A DNA stretch of 64,000 bases from Vandiemenella viatica. Lineage: Eukaryota > Arthropoda > Insecta > Orthoptera > Morabidae. Numbering within the stretch: position 1 is the stretch's first letter; each line of letters begins with the position of its first letter. Location: contig CM061919.1 in assembly GCA_031002005.1 (NCBI GenBank), forward strand, positions 38,529,088 to 38,593,087. The letters run 5' to 3'. The notes below the pieces were generated by a model, which was not told the DNA's origin, searched no databases, and saw only the letters and a list, made by a program, of their open reading frames with translations. Positions 10,368 through 22,727 of this stretch are shown here, piece after piece. The position numbers and the translations under genes were made by a program.

Positions 10368-12370
10368 TTTTTCATATTACAATGACAGTTGATGATAGAT
10401 GAAATTTGTATCCTCATCTTCTTGTGCTATGACGACTTGATCATCGGCAAATAGTAAATGATGTAGATACTTTCCATCTATTTTTTGTTAACCCATTCTA
10501 TCAACCTTTCAAGACCGTCTTCTCGAACTACCATCTATATAAATTTAAATAAGGTTGGCGACATAGGGCACCCTTGTGGCAGACCTTTACTTGTTTTAAA
10601 TTTTTTGATAATGTAAAACCAGTTTTCATTTGGCGTGTACTATTTTTGTACATTTCTTTTATTATTTTAGCTAAGAAGTTACCTATAGGTGATATACGTA
10701 ATGCTTTCTATAATATTTTTTCTTGGGAAAGTATCATGTACTTTCTATAAATCTATGAAAATTAGTCCTATTTTTTGTTTTGTTGATCTTTGCAATGTAA
10801 AAATGTGATGTATGCATGATGTATCTGCAGTAGAACCACATTGTTATCGACGAGTGTTATAATTAGTTCCTAATCCGTTTTTTTTTTTTTTTTACTTTGG
10901 CGAAGATTTTTATCAACGTATTCGTAACACAAATCCCACGACAATTTGATCATACTTTTCGTTCTCCTTTCCTGGATATGGTAGTAATACAACCTAATGT
11001 CATTTCCTCCATGTAATATATGGTACTCCATGTAATATTTTATTGAACAATTTCGCAACTTTATCATCACAATATTCCATATTTCCAAATTGATTCCACC
11101 TGGCCCCGGAGATTTTCCATTTTCCCTGTTCTTAATGCCTCTCGCACTTCGTCTTCTGAAATTTGAATGTCATCGCGATCCTGTACATTTTCAACTCATA
11201 ATCCTCCTTTATCTAAGAATTCTTGTCTATTCTCATTCAATAATTTTTGAAATATTCTTCCCATTCCCTTGGTTTATTAACTGATGATTACTTTTGGCTT
11301 TGTTGCTTGGCAGAGTCCATTTAATACGGACTATGTTTTTTGAGATTTCACAAAACCAAGTTTACAATTAACATTTGCAGATGTTCTTTCCCATATTTCA
11401 TTTCTTGCTAACCTTATTTTCCTTAGCGCTTAATTCCTCTTTTCTTTGTACATCGTCCCTGTTTCTTCTGACTTGTTACTCAGCCAATAATTGAAAGCGT
11501 TCCTTTTTTTTCCAAATGATTCATCTAATACACTTTCCATTCTAGAAACAAATAAAGTTATTGTAAGCTATCAATATTATTTTGAACCTTCTCGATGTGA
11601 TTCCTTATTATAGCAATGATATTACTCCCTAGCATTTTCCATGGCCAGAATCATTTCGTTTTTACCAGATAGTGATCTGATCCAAACTGGGATCATCTAT
11701 AATTATGATCTCACATGACTTGCCTTACAGGTGCTTGCTTGTCTAATGATAATTTAATCGAAGCTGTTTTGGTATTTAATATCTTGGCTCTCCGGGTGGA
11801 CCGCGTCGAGACATACAGTGACCGCGGAAGCCTTCGTAATCATCTGTCTTGCCAGGTAGCTATGTTTGTGAATACCTTTGTGTTTGAAAAATGTATTGGT
11901 GGTTTTTAAATCAAATTGTTCATATTTACGATTAACCGTTCTCCGTAGTATTTCTCCGTGTTTTCCCACTACCTTGCAAAATTCTCTTGTTACTATTCTT
12001 GCATTCATGTCCCCCCCATCATAATCAGTTCTTTACTTCCTCGACAGTTTCTATCGTCTCTCAAATAGTTATCCAGGAATTACCTTTCTGCAAGTCTTTT
12101 GCATCGTTTGTGGGAACATACACGCCAATAATCACGATCTCCCTAGCAAACAGTGTCATTTCAACTACAACAATACTTTCACCAATAAATTTCCAATTTG
12201 TGATGCTTTTTCCATTTTTCCTGTATCGTAATGGAAACTCCTGCTTTAGCACTTAAGTCTTCGGGCTCTCCACTCCAAATGTGTACTTAGTTACCACGTT
12301 CTTTCTCTCCTCTACCTAGTTTCAGAGAATACAGTAACATCCACATCGAATGTGTCAAGCTCTGCACTTG
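10368..12370 (-). pseudogene. RTE-like retrotransposon, endonuclease and reverse transcriptase core
   Basis: On the minus strand, in order: an endonuclease start near 12300-12360 (TFDVDVTVFSET), endonuclease core at 12061-12252 (AREIVIIGVYVPTNDA), later endonuclease at 11754-12008 (FDLKTTNTFFKHKGIHK), a reverse transcriptase block near 10540-10600 (GLPQGCPMSPTLFKFI) and the catalytic block near 10420-10450 (LLFADDQVVIAQ). The apurinic-type endonuclease would nick target DNA and the reverse transcriptase would prime on it. Many stops and frameshifts make it dead, although the FADD catalytic motif survives. It continues at 7100-7593 beyond the Helitron. Confidence 0.8.
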
Positions 12371-12784
12371 CGTAGTGATGTACATATCAGCATCCAAAAG
12401 CCATTTTCCTTTTTCCATCACCATTCCATCTTCCAAGCATCCAAATTTACCCAAACATATTGTTCATTTTTTTTTAGCATTTTATATTTTTTATATCAGT
12501 GGGGAGCTGGTCCACTACAAAACATTCAACCTGGAGCACCAGCTAATGTTTGTTCAAGGTTTTCATCCATTACCTAGTTTTTGCTCACCACGAAAACTTT
12601 ACTCCGCGTTTCCCACCACATCTGGTGGGCATTTAATATTAAATTAAATTGAAATGTAATGCAGGCTCCGGTGGTAATTTCCCTACCACCCATCTTCCCC
12701 CTTTCCTGCACCCATCTACATTTGCCGTTGGCAAATTTTAACTTTAAATTCTTTCAATATTTTTTTAAAAAATTATTCATCATT

Positions 12785-14062
12785 TCATCTTTGTAACTTA
12801 TTCCTATCCCTGACAACCTTCCCAAAAAAAGAGAATTTTCCTATACCTTTGTGCCTGAAATCCAGGGCCAGCTTCTGGTCATGGTCCTCTTTTCCCTTCC
12901 ATGCATTACTTTTAATTCTTACACCATTATCTTTCCATGCCTCATCACCAATATACGACTTGTACACTCCCATGGCCCTCTTCACCCTCCTTCTGTCTTG
13001 CAATGAATCCCACTTCAGCTCTTTTATCATATCTGTAACTAATTGCATTCTGTGGTAATTTCCAGAAACAAATCTAGCAGACCTCCTTTGCATCCTTTCC
13101 AACTCCTGTATTTGATATTCAAAATGTGGCTCCTATTCTACACCACAATACTCAAGCAATGGTCTGACCAAAGTTTTGTAACCTGATTCCTTTACTTCTC
13201 TCGTAGATTCGATCATCACTCTCTCCAACAAGTGCAGAATTTTGAAACCTTTTCCTACTCTCTGACCAATGTGTCCTCCCCAGTGAAGCTTGTTATCAAA
13301 CGTAATGCCAAGATATTTACATTTTAAGCCTTCAACAAGCAATTCTTTCACCACCTTATAATCATAATCAACCTTTAGTTTTTTATTAGTGTATCTAATA
13401 AGCTGACTCTTCTTTGCATTTATCTTCATCCCATGTTTACCAACCCAACTAGATATCCTTTCCAGATCACCCTGTAGCTGTTTGGAGTCCTCTACCCTTT
13501 TGATCCTTTTATATAGCATTATATCATCTGTTAACAATCTAATTTCCGATAGTAAACAATCGACACAATTATACATTAGAATAATGAATAGCAATGGTCC
13601 CAATACGCTACCCTGTGGCACTCCCATTTTTACTTATACTTCTTTTGATACTGCATTATCTACCATAACATTCTGTTTTCTACCTTTCAAAAATTCTACT
13701 TCACAGCAAATAACTTTCTCAACCACTCCAATAATTTTTACCTTATTTACTACAATTTTATGGCTCACTCTGTCAAAAGCCTTTGAAAGATCTAGTGCTA
13801 TACTATCAATTTGGCCTCCCTTTTCCATTTCATCTGTAATATCTTGCATATATCCCACCAAATAAGATTCGCATTAATATCCTTGCTTAAAGCCATGTTG
13901 CCTACTTGAAAAACACTTACGCTCAAAGTCACATATATTTGTGATGAAGTAGCATACCAATCTCTCCATTAATTTACCTACTACTGATCTCAAACTGATC
14001 GGCCTATAATTTTCGACTCCCTCCCCTCTCACCCCTCCTTTATGTACCGGCACTATTATCAC
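12785..14062 (-). pseudogene. CR1-like reverse transcriptase
   Basis: Blocks in order on the minus strand: ENYRPISLRSVVGK (about 14000), LDLSKAFDRVSHK (about 13770), GVPQGSVLGPLLF (13590-13627), KCKYLGITFDNKLHWGGHI (about 13280), VRPLLEYCGVE (about 13140) and MERMQRRSARFVSGNY (13060-13102). The catalytic FADD-type motif reads LTDD, so the enzyme would be inactive even without the frameshifts near 13105, 13630 and 13868. The C-terminal ARFV.GNY region matches the copy at 45 kb. Confidence 0.85.
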
Positions 14063-14657
14063 ACTTTTCCAGTCTTATGGTAAGCAGCAATTATCCAGAC
14101 TCAATTTAAATAAAATTTCAAGATAATGTAAAATGTCACATCCGGCTATCTTTAAGATATCTGTAGTAATATTATCTATACCAGCCCCTTTTTATTTTTT
14201 CAGCTTTCTTATTTCTTACATAATATCGTCAGAATGAATTTCATATTTTTTGGTCTGTTCATTTCTAATTTTGTTGTTAAGCTCATTCTCCGAGTTAGAC
14301 CTTACCGTTTCTGACTCATTGTCCCTTTTTCAAATCCTCAGTAACTTCTTCTCCATCCTTATCCACAAGCGTCTCGACACCCTCCCTTCCCCTCAGTTTT
14401 CTAAGATATCCATAGAAATTTCTAGATGCATTAGTCATTGGTCCCCCTTCACTAATAATACTCCTCATAAACCCATTTCAGCCTCCTTCTTAGCAATTAT
14501 TAAGTCCTTGTTTAGTTGTTTTATTTATTGCCTACTACCCTGCTGTCTCTTAACTGTGTTATATTCTCTTCTTATCAACCTCTTCAATTTCCTGACCTCC
14601 CTATTGTAGTACAAAGGTTCTCTCTCTACTTGCCTTTATTTTGGAATAACTTTTTCT

Positions 14658-15620
14658 TCACCCCTTCTTATTATCTCCTTGAGCTCTCCCCACCTTGACT
14701 CTACTGTACTTGTGACTTTTCCTGAAACATTCTCTGAAATATCTCTTCAAATTCGAAATTTGTGCCTTTTTATAATTGTACTTATTTTCCCCTTCTATTT
14801 TGGCCACTGTTTTACTGAATCCCCTAATATCCATCAGTACCGCACAGTGATCACTTATTCCTTCGGTTACTTGACACCCCAAAAGGTTATCATAGGGGTT
14901 TATGAGGAATATATCCTAATTAATTTGTTCCCGAGTGTTCTGCTCTACTATTTGTGTTAATTCTCCTTCTCTTATTATGGTATTTGAAAATCTCTGTTCC
15001 ACTGTGTTACTAATCTTATTTATTACCCAGTTTACACCGGTAAATTTAAATCAACACCAATAAAAGACCATTCTATTCTCACCTCTGAAATCTGAGTATG
15101 AATTTAATTTCTCCCCAAGAGCCTCATCTTCATCTGTCATTATTCCACTGCGGTAAGCAGCCAACACCCTGATTTTTTTTCTTTTTTAGAATCCCAGAAG
15201 TCTACCCCAAGTAACTCATGGTCATGATCTATAAACACCAGTGAACTGTGGTAGTCTTTGTTAACAAATTTGAAAATTCATCCACCAATTGCTCCTCTAT
15301 CTCTGCGGTACACTCTGTAACCATCGGGAAAAACCTCACTGTCTTGTACTTCTTCTTTTAACCAACTCTCTAGCCAAATTATTACTTGCGGTTTGTGTAT
15401 AACTATTAAGTTTGCAAATTCGATTATTTTGTAATTATGCTTCTACAGTACACCAACAACATCCTTATTACTAGCTTTATATTTTTATCGTTAACCTCCT
15501 CCTTCCCAGTTTTACCCCAGTCATTTACTGTTTCGGCAACTTCATCTATTTCTTTAACATCTGTGATTTTTCCTATCGTGGATCTACAATGAATATCAAT
15601 TTGATCATCTATTTCCATCA
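14658..15620 (-). pseudogene. CR1-like apurinic-type endonuclease domain
   Basis: The minus-strand translation includes FPDGYRVYRRDRGA and GGGIFKFV (about 15270-15340), HELLGVDFWDS (about 15190-15230), and at the 3' side GISDHCAVLMDI (about 14830-14862). SDH is the conserved catalytic terminal motif of these endonucleases. The domain nicks target DNA to prime reverse transcription. Stops and frame changes interrupt it. The link to the reverse transcriptase (14063-14657) is too decayed to read fully. Confidence 0.75.
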
Positions 15621-15639
15621 CTTCACCAGAAGCCCCTAT

Positions 15640-16774
15640 CCTAAAAAAAAAAAGGGCACAGTTCTGAGTCCATCATCACTGGAAATGGGCTCCTTTCCTG
15701 CATTAGCTAACAACTCAGAAAGTACCCCCTTGCCCCTTCTATTTAGGAGTAAGCCATGCCCAGAGAAACCCACCTGCCAATGGTGTTCACAGGCACAACC
15801 CCCAAGACGGAACTAATGCCTTTCCCAAGTAGCACTTCCGTTTCCACATTTACCTGCCTCACAGCATACTTCAAATGTGCCCGGTCATGGCGTTTAGGAC
15901 CTGCATGAGTTCCACCCTGTTATGCTGTTCTTCTTTCACTACCTTCCTCAGGTCACTCTCCATACTGTAACTCGCCTTTCTATCAATACTATTCCCCGCT
16001 CCTCCCACTATCACTACTCTATCATCCTTAGTGAAACTCCTACAAAGTGAACCTATATCCTCTATTACATGACCTAATGTTGCAATTGGGTTGGAAAAAT
16101 TTGTGATCTGGTAACCTGTACCTAATTGATCTCATATGCATACTGCCTAACAGCAGAACCCTTTTTTTCCTATTCTTACCTTGCACGCCCTTATTCCTAA
16201 AGACTTGCTGCATTTTACCTACTCCTACATCGACATGAGGCTCTTCTCCTCCTGACTCTGGCAACAGATTAAACCTATTTTTCCCCATAATTTGTAAAGT
16301 GTCTGGCTTCTTCATCCTATTAACCATATTTCTCCTACGACCTGTTACCAGCCCCCAATCATCCTTCTCAACTTCCTTCTATCCTACTTTCTGCCTCTAT
16401 AGCATGAGTCTCGATAGGCTCCGCAGGCTGAGCCTTCAAATACTGAGACTCCACAGGCTGAGCCCCAACACGCTGAGCCTCCACAGGCGGAGCCACCACA
16501 AGCCACGCGCCCACAGGCTGAGCCTCCACAGGACGAGCTTCAAGAACCTTGATTCTTTCACGCGACTCCCTCAACACCTCATTGTTTCGCCCTTCTCCCT
16601 CATCCTTTCATCCCTAAGACAAAGTGGACAGAACCATGGGAGAGCCTCATTTATTTCCCACATTTCCTCTTCCCTACGTGCCCAATGAAACCACTTCTTA
16701 CACCAACTACAACCCAACACCTTCGCAACGTACATGGGACAGGCCCCAGACTTTCCAGTCATGATTTTCCCCAA
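15640..16774 (-). pseudogene. LINE ORF1 with PHD-like finger, repeat linker and SGNH-type esterase region
   Basis: The first 68 codons (16571-16774) contain CSWCKKWFHW and WFCPLC, a PHD-like cysteine/histidine finger as found in CR1-type ORF1 proteins. One expected cysteine after HW reads arginine. Next come 69 codons (16368-16577) with repeated VEAQPV/GA units. A third part (15980-16327) holds KKRVLLLGS and KDDRVVIVGGAGN, which match the GDS-like and GxN(D)-like blocks of SGNH hydrolases known from CR1 ORF1. Frames shift between the parts. The protein would bind RNA or chaperone the transposition complex. Confidence 0.65.
16410..16545 (-). repeat. Short tandem repeat of about 21 bp inside LINE ORF1
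   Basis: Units resembling CAGGCTGAGCCTCCACA recur about six times on the plus strand. On the minus strand they encode the VEAQPVGA-like linker of ORF1. Replication slippage in a coding linker is the simplest origin. Confidence 0.7.
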
Positions 16775-16790
16775 ATACTTCTAGCATCTT

Positions 16791-17121
16791 CTAAACGAAC
16801 CTAAAATTTATTTTATAAAGTAGTCTAATAAAGTTTATACTACATTATTTAACTTTTTTACTAAACTTTATAAGAGCTTTACTCCTTAATCAAGTTATTG
16901 TAATTAATATATAGATAAAAATATTTTGATCAAATACTTACATTATTTTTACTAAGAATTTGCTATTTTAATATTTTTGGAAATAAGTAAGTCCTATATT
17001 TAAGACTGAAATAATAAATAAAAATATCTTAAGTATTTACGAAGCTATATCTACTTTCGATATTTTATTTTTTAATCGTCACTATCGAAGCAGAAGTCAG
17101 ATATTGACAATTATTTATTTA
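16791..17121. other. No recognised feature
   Basis: Very AT-rich sequence between the LINE and the next Helitron. Nothing identified. It may include the LINE 5' untranslated part. Confidence 0.5.
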
Positions 17122-17873
17122 CTAGCTGATGCCTGCGACTTCGTACGCGTGGATTAAGAATTTCATAGCCAGAATTGAATATAGAAAGTTGTTGGTAACG
17201 TGGGATTGGCCCCAAATAACACTGAGTCAGCATAATATGACAGGAAAGCCATTACTATGCCGTCGAACCTGTCTCTTGAAGAGAATCAATTTCCAACATA
17301 TTTAAAAACAAAAAGCCAACGAAGGTGAGGGGATGTGGGGGAGGGGGGTGTTAACTAAGGGCAACATTATTTCAGCTTGGTCTTTTTTTCTTTCTTCAGC
17401 ATGATCATCCGATTCTTGGGTTCTAATAACTTTAGTTGCTCGTGCTCTGCTAGAGCTACAACTTAGGCCAGTTTACGCCCTCAAGGCAAGTCAAAAAAGA
17501 AGGCAAAATAAACTGGTGCCAGAAACATTTAAGCAGACATAAAGTAATAGGACAGAGAAAATCTACATCTGTACTAAAAAATAAGTTTTTTCTCTAAACG
17601 AAATTTATGAACAAATTATACACTAACATAATGCGCGAGAAACACAGCTTGAGCAAGCGACGTAACATCACAGACTAACACACAGATCCGTCCCTCTGTC
17701 ACCATTCGATACCTTCTCAAAATTTCGAGACTACAACTGTAAAGCATACCGAAAAAAAATGTCCTGTGCCCTCCCTACAGATTTTCTTGCCAGATTCCGT
17801 CAATATAGGTGTAGACATTTATTCGTCAAAACGTAACAAAAAGACAGAAACTTACTTCCGCATTTATAGTATT
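17122..17873 (-). mobile_element. Helitron (family L), non-autonomous
   Basis: The minus-strand 3' end is CTAG (17122-17125), preceded by the insect-type stem region ACGAAGTCGCAGGCATCAG and followed by a host T. The 5' end at 17873 starts AATACTATAAATGCGGAAG, with the T between it and the neighbour's CTAG shared. Bases 17325-17873 match 1-556. Its 5' end touches the 3' end of another Helitron (17875), a head-to-tail junction. No protein coding capacity is seen. Confidence 0.7.
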
Positions 17874-18102
17874 ACTAGCAGTTACCCGCGACTTCGTCCG
17901 CTTGAAAGTGTGTTATGGTATAAAATTTTATGTTACTATTCAGAGTACGACCAGCAGAAAAAATTCTCCTTTAGGGTTGAAAATTTGGTCATCCGCTTCC
18001 TTGGCTTTTAATCTTCAATGAAAAGCGTTCGTCAAAGCCGGGATGTAGGTAACAAAGATGTAACGCACGCCAAAAGACACGGTTACAAACATTACTCACT
18101 TA

Positions 18103-18440
18103 GGGGGCGTCCATTAATTACGTAAGATGTTTTTACATAATCCCTAACCCCCCACCTCTCCCGTAGTGAGATCTCCCCCTAAAATGACCTGAGATTTTGA
18201 CGGGACTTCCCCAACCCTACTACCGACCTTGTAGTTTTTCTTAGATCCTTTTTTTTAGCTCTCCTACTTCCGAGAACCCCCCCCCCCCCTCCCCCTAAAG
18301 TCGGTATCCTCGTCGTTTGTGGATCTTTTTTTCTTTTTTTAGCTATACTGCCCTTCAGGAGTTTCAAATGCTACGTGAGATTTCACCGGATTTCGCCCCC
18401 CCCCACCCCTTTTCACCCCACGTAATTAATGGACGCCCTC
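18103..18440. mobile_element. MITE, PIF/Harbinger-like, 338 bp
   Basis: The inverted termini GGGGGCGTCCATTAATTACG and (from the right) GAGGGCGTCCATTAATTACG match except for one base. TTA flanks both sides (18100-18102 and 18441-18443), which fits the TWA target duplication of PIF/Harbinger elements. The interior is rich in C-runs (for example about 18278-18292). There is no coding sequence. The superfamily assignment rests only on the 3-bp duplication. Confidence 0.75.
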
Positions 18441-18526
18441 TTAGTGGCGTAGACTTCTTGAGCACTTTCTGACGTGTCAGAATTCGCAATGGTAACCACA
18501 TTCTGAACTCCAAATCCACTGTGCAC

Positions 18527-20739
18527 TAGACTTGCGCATAATAGTTCGCGAAGGGGAGCGCTCAGTTTAGTTCGCAGCTCCCTCGCGAACTAGTTCGCTC
18601 TTTTAGTTTGTTAGTTCGCGTCTCGAATTCAGAGAAACAGATCGTTCGCTCGCCTTGCTACCGCTACTGCACGCGCTATTTTGTTTGTTAAGTCAGTTTT
18701 ATTAGGACATAATTTTTTTTGTCGTTTCTAAATGGAATTTAATATGACCTTCTTAACAAAAGTTATTGCTTAGTAATAGCCCTTTCAAATTACATCAGCA
18801 TGAACAGTTGGCGCCGATAAACCAAAGTGCTCATTGTCCTTTACACAAATGGGTAAATTGAATAATTGTGCTGTTTTTACTATTTACTTTACATGCATTC
18901 GTAAAATATTAATTTTTTAAATGGATTTGTTTATTAGTTCATGGAAGAAACATTACTTATAAAAGGCGCTAATGATCCTGCCGTCGACGCGCCCTTAAAC
19001 CCCAACAACAACAACAACAACAACACAACATTACTTATAAAATATTATAAACGAGTTTATTTTGATGAATTAAAATACCCGTTTATAAGTAATCGGCTTT
19101 TTTATATAAATAAAGTTTTGGAAATCATGGACAAAATATAATTCTACTATTGGCTACAACCTAAGTACTATATGACAGAAATAGTGTTACCTATATTATT
19201 AAGAAAAATAACATTAATACTTCCAATGTGATATCAAATAATTAGACATATAAAAATAACAGTGACGCTTGAATGAGAAAGTGGTAGCAATAACGAAAGT
19301 GCGTAAATTTCCAGTGAATTGGAAGTCATTGAGCTATTATTTTATTAGTGAAGGGGAGAATAATCCAACACACATTCACAATTTTTTGGCGACGAATGAA
19401 ACTGATGAAGACACAAAAGTTAAAATCTTTTTGAATTTCGCAAGTCATTTCTTTCATCACTTTCACAAAGCTGTTAACCAACAGACTGAGATAAGTATTA
19501 TATTATGTCAGCTTTAAAATCAGAGCTAGAAAAATGTAAAAGATACTGTTTCTTTGGTTAAGAAAACAAGAAAAAGCCTTTAGAAACCAAATTCTCCACA
19601 GAAAGTGATAATATAAAAAAATAATGCTCTAGTATTTGTTAATAAATGTCTGTAGTATCTCAGTAAATAGTTAGATTTTAATGAAAGCAATTGGCTATAC
19701 AAAATCCAAAAATTAAATTCAAATCACAGGGTTTCATTTGATGACTGTGAGACTATATTAGAGGTTATAAATTTGCGAGAAAAAATGAATATCAAAGTGA
19801 ACAAACTTTACTCTGAAATAACAATATTATACTAAATCCAGGTAAAAGTAAGAGAAGTATTTCATGAATAAAAAATTAGCTTTTTCTCGAAATTAATTTG
19901 ACAACTGAAAGCGATAAAGCATATGACAGTTTAACTGTAGACAAAAAAGAATTAAAGATGAAAGAAGTGCAAAAAATATATCTTCAAAAATGAAATAGTA
20001 AAAACATACCTTTTATCATTTTCTACTCTTTCGTAAAATATTATATTTTTGAAGTGTAGCATATTTTATAGGTTATTCTTTTAAAAAAATTCCTACCATC
20101 AACCGAAAAAATATTGGAAACCCTAGAGGCGAATGGTGCTAGTTCGCGAACGGTAGCGCTCAATTTAGTTCGCGAACGGTACCGCTCAATTTAGTTCGCG
20201 AACGGTACCGCTCAATTTAGTTCGCGAACGGTACCGCTCTCTATAGTTCGCGACCGGGAGCGCTCTGTTAGTTCGCGAACGGTACCGCTCTCTTTAGTTC
20301 GCGACCGGGAGCGCTCTGTTTAGTTCGCGAACTAGGTCCTCCAAGACAGCTCGCTCACTCGCTTTGCTAGCGCTACTGCACGCGCTCTCTTGTTTGTTAT
20401 GGTAGTTGTGGTTATCGATGGTTGTCTTTTGATTGTTAATGGGATCAAAGGGTATTTTATTTTCACATTCCACGTTAAATTTCCGTTTGTGACTTCTGCA
20501 ATAATTATTAATGTTGAACAATTTATTTTTCTTTTATTTTTATATCTGTGTCTTCAGTGAAATGTGTCCACAAGGAACTGTGTTTCCTTTTAGATAATAA
20601 ACTAAAACAAAAGTTGGTCTTCGGGAAAGGATCGAACGAACTAACGAACTAAGGAGCGAGAGATCTGGGAACTAGTTCGCGTAGTTCGCCTGTGGGAGCG
20701 CTCTTCCGAACTAGTTCGTTCGCGAACTACACAAGACTA
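18527..20739. mobile_element. hAT element family 1, complete non-autonomous copy
   Basis: The 8-bp target duplication CTGTGCAC (18519-18526 and 20740-20747) brackets termini TAGACTTGCGCATAATAGTT and, reversed from the right, TAGTCTTGTGTAGTTCGCG. Both features are diagnostic of the hAT superfamily. The 2.2-kb interior has only short open frames and no recognisable transposase, so mobilisation would need a transposase from elsewhere. Both subterminal regions are packed with TTCGCGAA palindromes, likely transposase-binding sites. Sister copies: 2187 (truncated by the gap) and 27888-29980. Confidence 0.92.
20138..20335. repeat. Subterminal tandem repeat in hAT family 1
   Basis: About seven units of 25-29 bp, TTAGTTCGCGAACGGTACCG followed by CTCAAT or a variant, lie in a row. 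Each contains the palindrome TTCGCGAA, and most contain GGTACC. The sister element at 29458-29550 has only about four units, so the array varies in number between copies. Confidence 0.85.
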
Positions 20740-20747
20740 CTGTGCAC

Positions 20748-21905
20748 CATGGAATATTAGTAATCATTCTGGTCCAGGCAGTGTAGCAAACTTACCGTAA
20801 CCTTCGTTAATACAGCTCCATTGAAATCAGTACTATGACTCAAATTTTGATATTTCACACATATTGTGACACATATTACGAATCGAATTACGGTCTAATA
20901 CCTGAAATGTCACACTACTTTACTTCCGCAACTGAAGCTATTATTAATATTTTGATACAATTTAAGTACAACGCGATACATGTCACTAAATTGGCTCTCA
21001 TGAAATCATCTTAAACTACTATAAAGTTTCAGTTGTCATTTTGCTTCAAGCTGATTTCAACCAAACCACAAAATCCACCAATATTGTTGCTAAAATATCA
21101 AGGGTTCTATCAACCGCACATTAATACATTCACTATTTGATTGTTAGTGATATCATGAATTGCGATATAAACTTGACCCATTAATTTCAGACCGTGATAC
21201 AAAGCATCCGCAAAAATCTGTCTGAAAAATGATCTTTGTAATATGGTGGTTGGAAAAGCGAAGTAAATAATAAATTCATTTGGAACTACATCCAGTCACA
21301 TGAACTATGGCATCATGACCATGACAGTTATTAAAATAACGTAATTTAATAACGTATTCTAAAATGCTCGTAACTTACGCTGTACAACGGAAAGTCCAAA
21401 ATTCATTACAACTCTTACGTTAATGTTGCAAGTCAAGTTTACGTCGCAATACAGTGATTATGTTATAGTGCGCGTGTTTTAGTCCAGCTGAAATTCATAC
21501 TGAAGGTGTATAATAAAATTAATTATGATAATTTATGCTAAGCTAATAAGGAAACCTTATATTGAAACTGTTGCTACAACTCGAAATTAGTTCCGATTCG
21601 TTTAATGTGTTAGGTATGACCCTATCGTTTGATTTTGTAGTGGAAATATCAGCGTAGATAGTGGTTAGGTTGAAATGCTACCTGGACCTTAATATTCTTG
21701 TTATAGCATCAGGCAGCTGGAATTTAGTAATTATTAGAGTAATAAATAAGCTGCTTTCATAAGCGCCGTGTTAGTGACGACGTATATCGCTGTGTAAACT
21801 ACTCCTAACATGGCTTCTCGAAACGAAAAGTTTCTACCTTAGACTATTGAATACATTCGTTTTAAGTGAAGGATTTAATAGTTATTAGCAGAATATTCAA
21901 CAGTA

Positions 21906-21939
<34 letters not shown>

Positions 21940-22727
21940 TTTTTTTCATAGGCAACTATTTTATTGATTTCTACAGAAAGTTAAGATAAAAACAAAAAAT
22001 GGTTTGTTATCTTCTATTAAGTTTTAAATTTTGTTAAAAATAATTTGTAATGTTACAGAGAATCTGTAGCAGAAAAAAAGAAACAAAGGCAATAAACCGA
22101 ACCGAGGTGGAAACGAAACTGTTTCATATTCGTCACGAACATACAAAAACGGCCTCTTCGCGGACGACCATTTTGTCACTTTTGTGCTGGTATACTCTTA
22201 GTATTTAATATTTTTTTTAAACTTTGATTTTTAATATATATTATGAAGCATATATTAGGCTTATGAACGGAATTACGGTGTGATACCTGAGGTGTTATGC
22301 CATTTCATGGATGCAACTGAAGAATTCTCTTCCTGAACTTAAGGTTAAGTACAGATTTATATTTCATGCTTCCAAACTATTATTTTTCAAGTGCGTCGGT
22401 TTTATGGCTTCTAAACACAAATTTGCATATGTAAGAAGGTTTTTGCTTTTATTTCTGAAAAGTAGTGTTTGCGATATACGTAAAAAGCAAAGAGTAAACG
22501 TGGCACGGCTATCTACGAAGTAGGAAACTCTTTGTTGCTTCCGAATTGATATTAATGGCAATTTCTAAAAGAAATATGCGTTTTTGCGGGATAAAATCTA
22601 TCCTATAACACTTCGCACGCAATTAACTGACTTCATGCCAAATTTCATTTAAATATGTTGAGTTAATAAGGCGTGATTGATTGCCGACGTACATCCAAAC
22701 ACACATACGAACTTTCTTATTTTCTCA
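20748..22727. other. Unassigned, probably decayed Helitron-related sequence
   Basis: One copy of the module also found six times in the Helitron at 7594 sits at 21663, which suggests relationship to that family. A run of about 30 A followed by T lies near 21909-21948. Short open frames such as 22311-22523 show no known motif. No gene is recognised. Confidence 0.4.

Larger units (their letters stand above)
12640..16790 (-). mobile_element. CR1-like LINE, nearly full length, degenerate
   Basis: About 4.1 kb on the minus strand hold the full two-ORF layout: ORF1 (15640-16774), endonuclease (14658-15620) and reverse transcriptase with C-terminal domain (12785-14062). The 3' end on the minus strand carries the phrase CCACCGGAGCCTG and an AATTTAATTTAAT tail. 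A 5'-truncated copy of the same family, with the same 3' end, lies at about 44990-45381 on the plus strand. No target duplication was identified. Frameshifts break every domain. Confidence 0.8.

Noticed and set aside
18941..19141. Asparagine-run protein inside hAT family 1
   Set aside because: The run comes from an AAC repeat present only in this copy. The frame is not conserved in the sister copy at 27888-29980.
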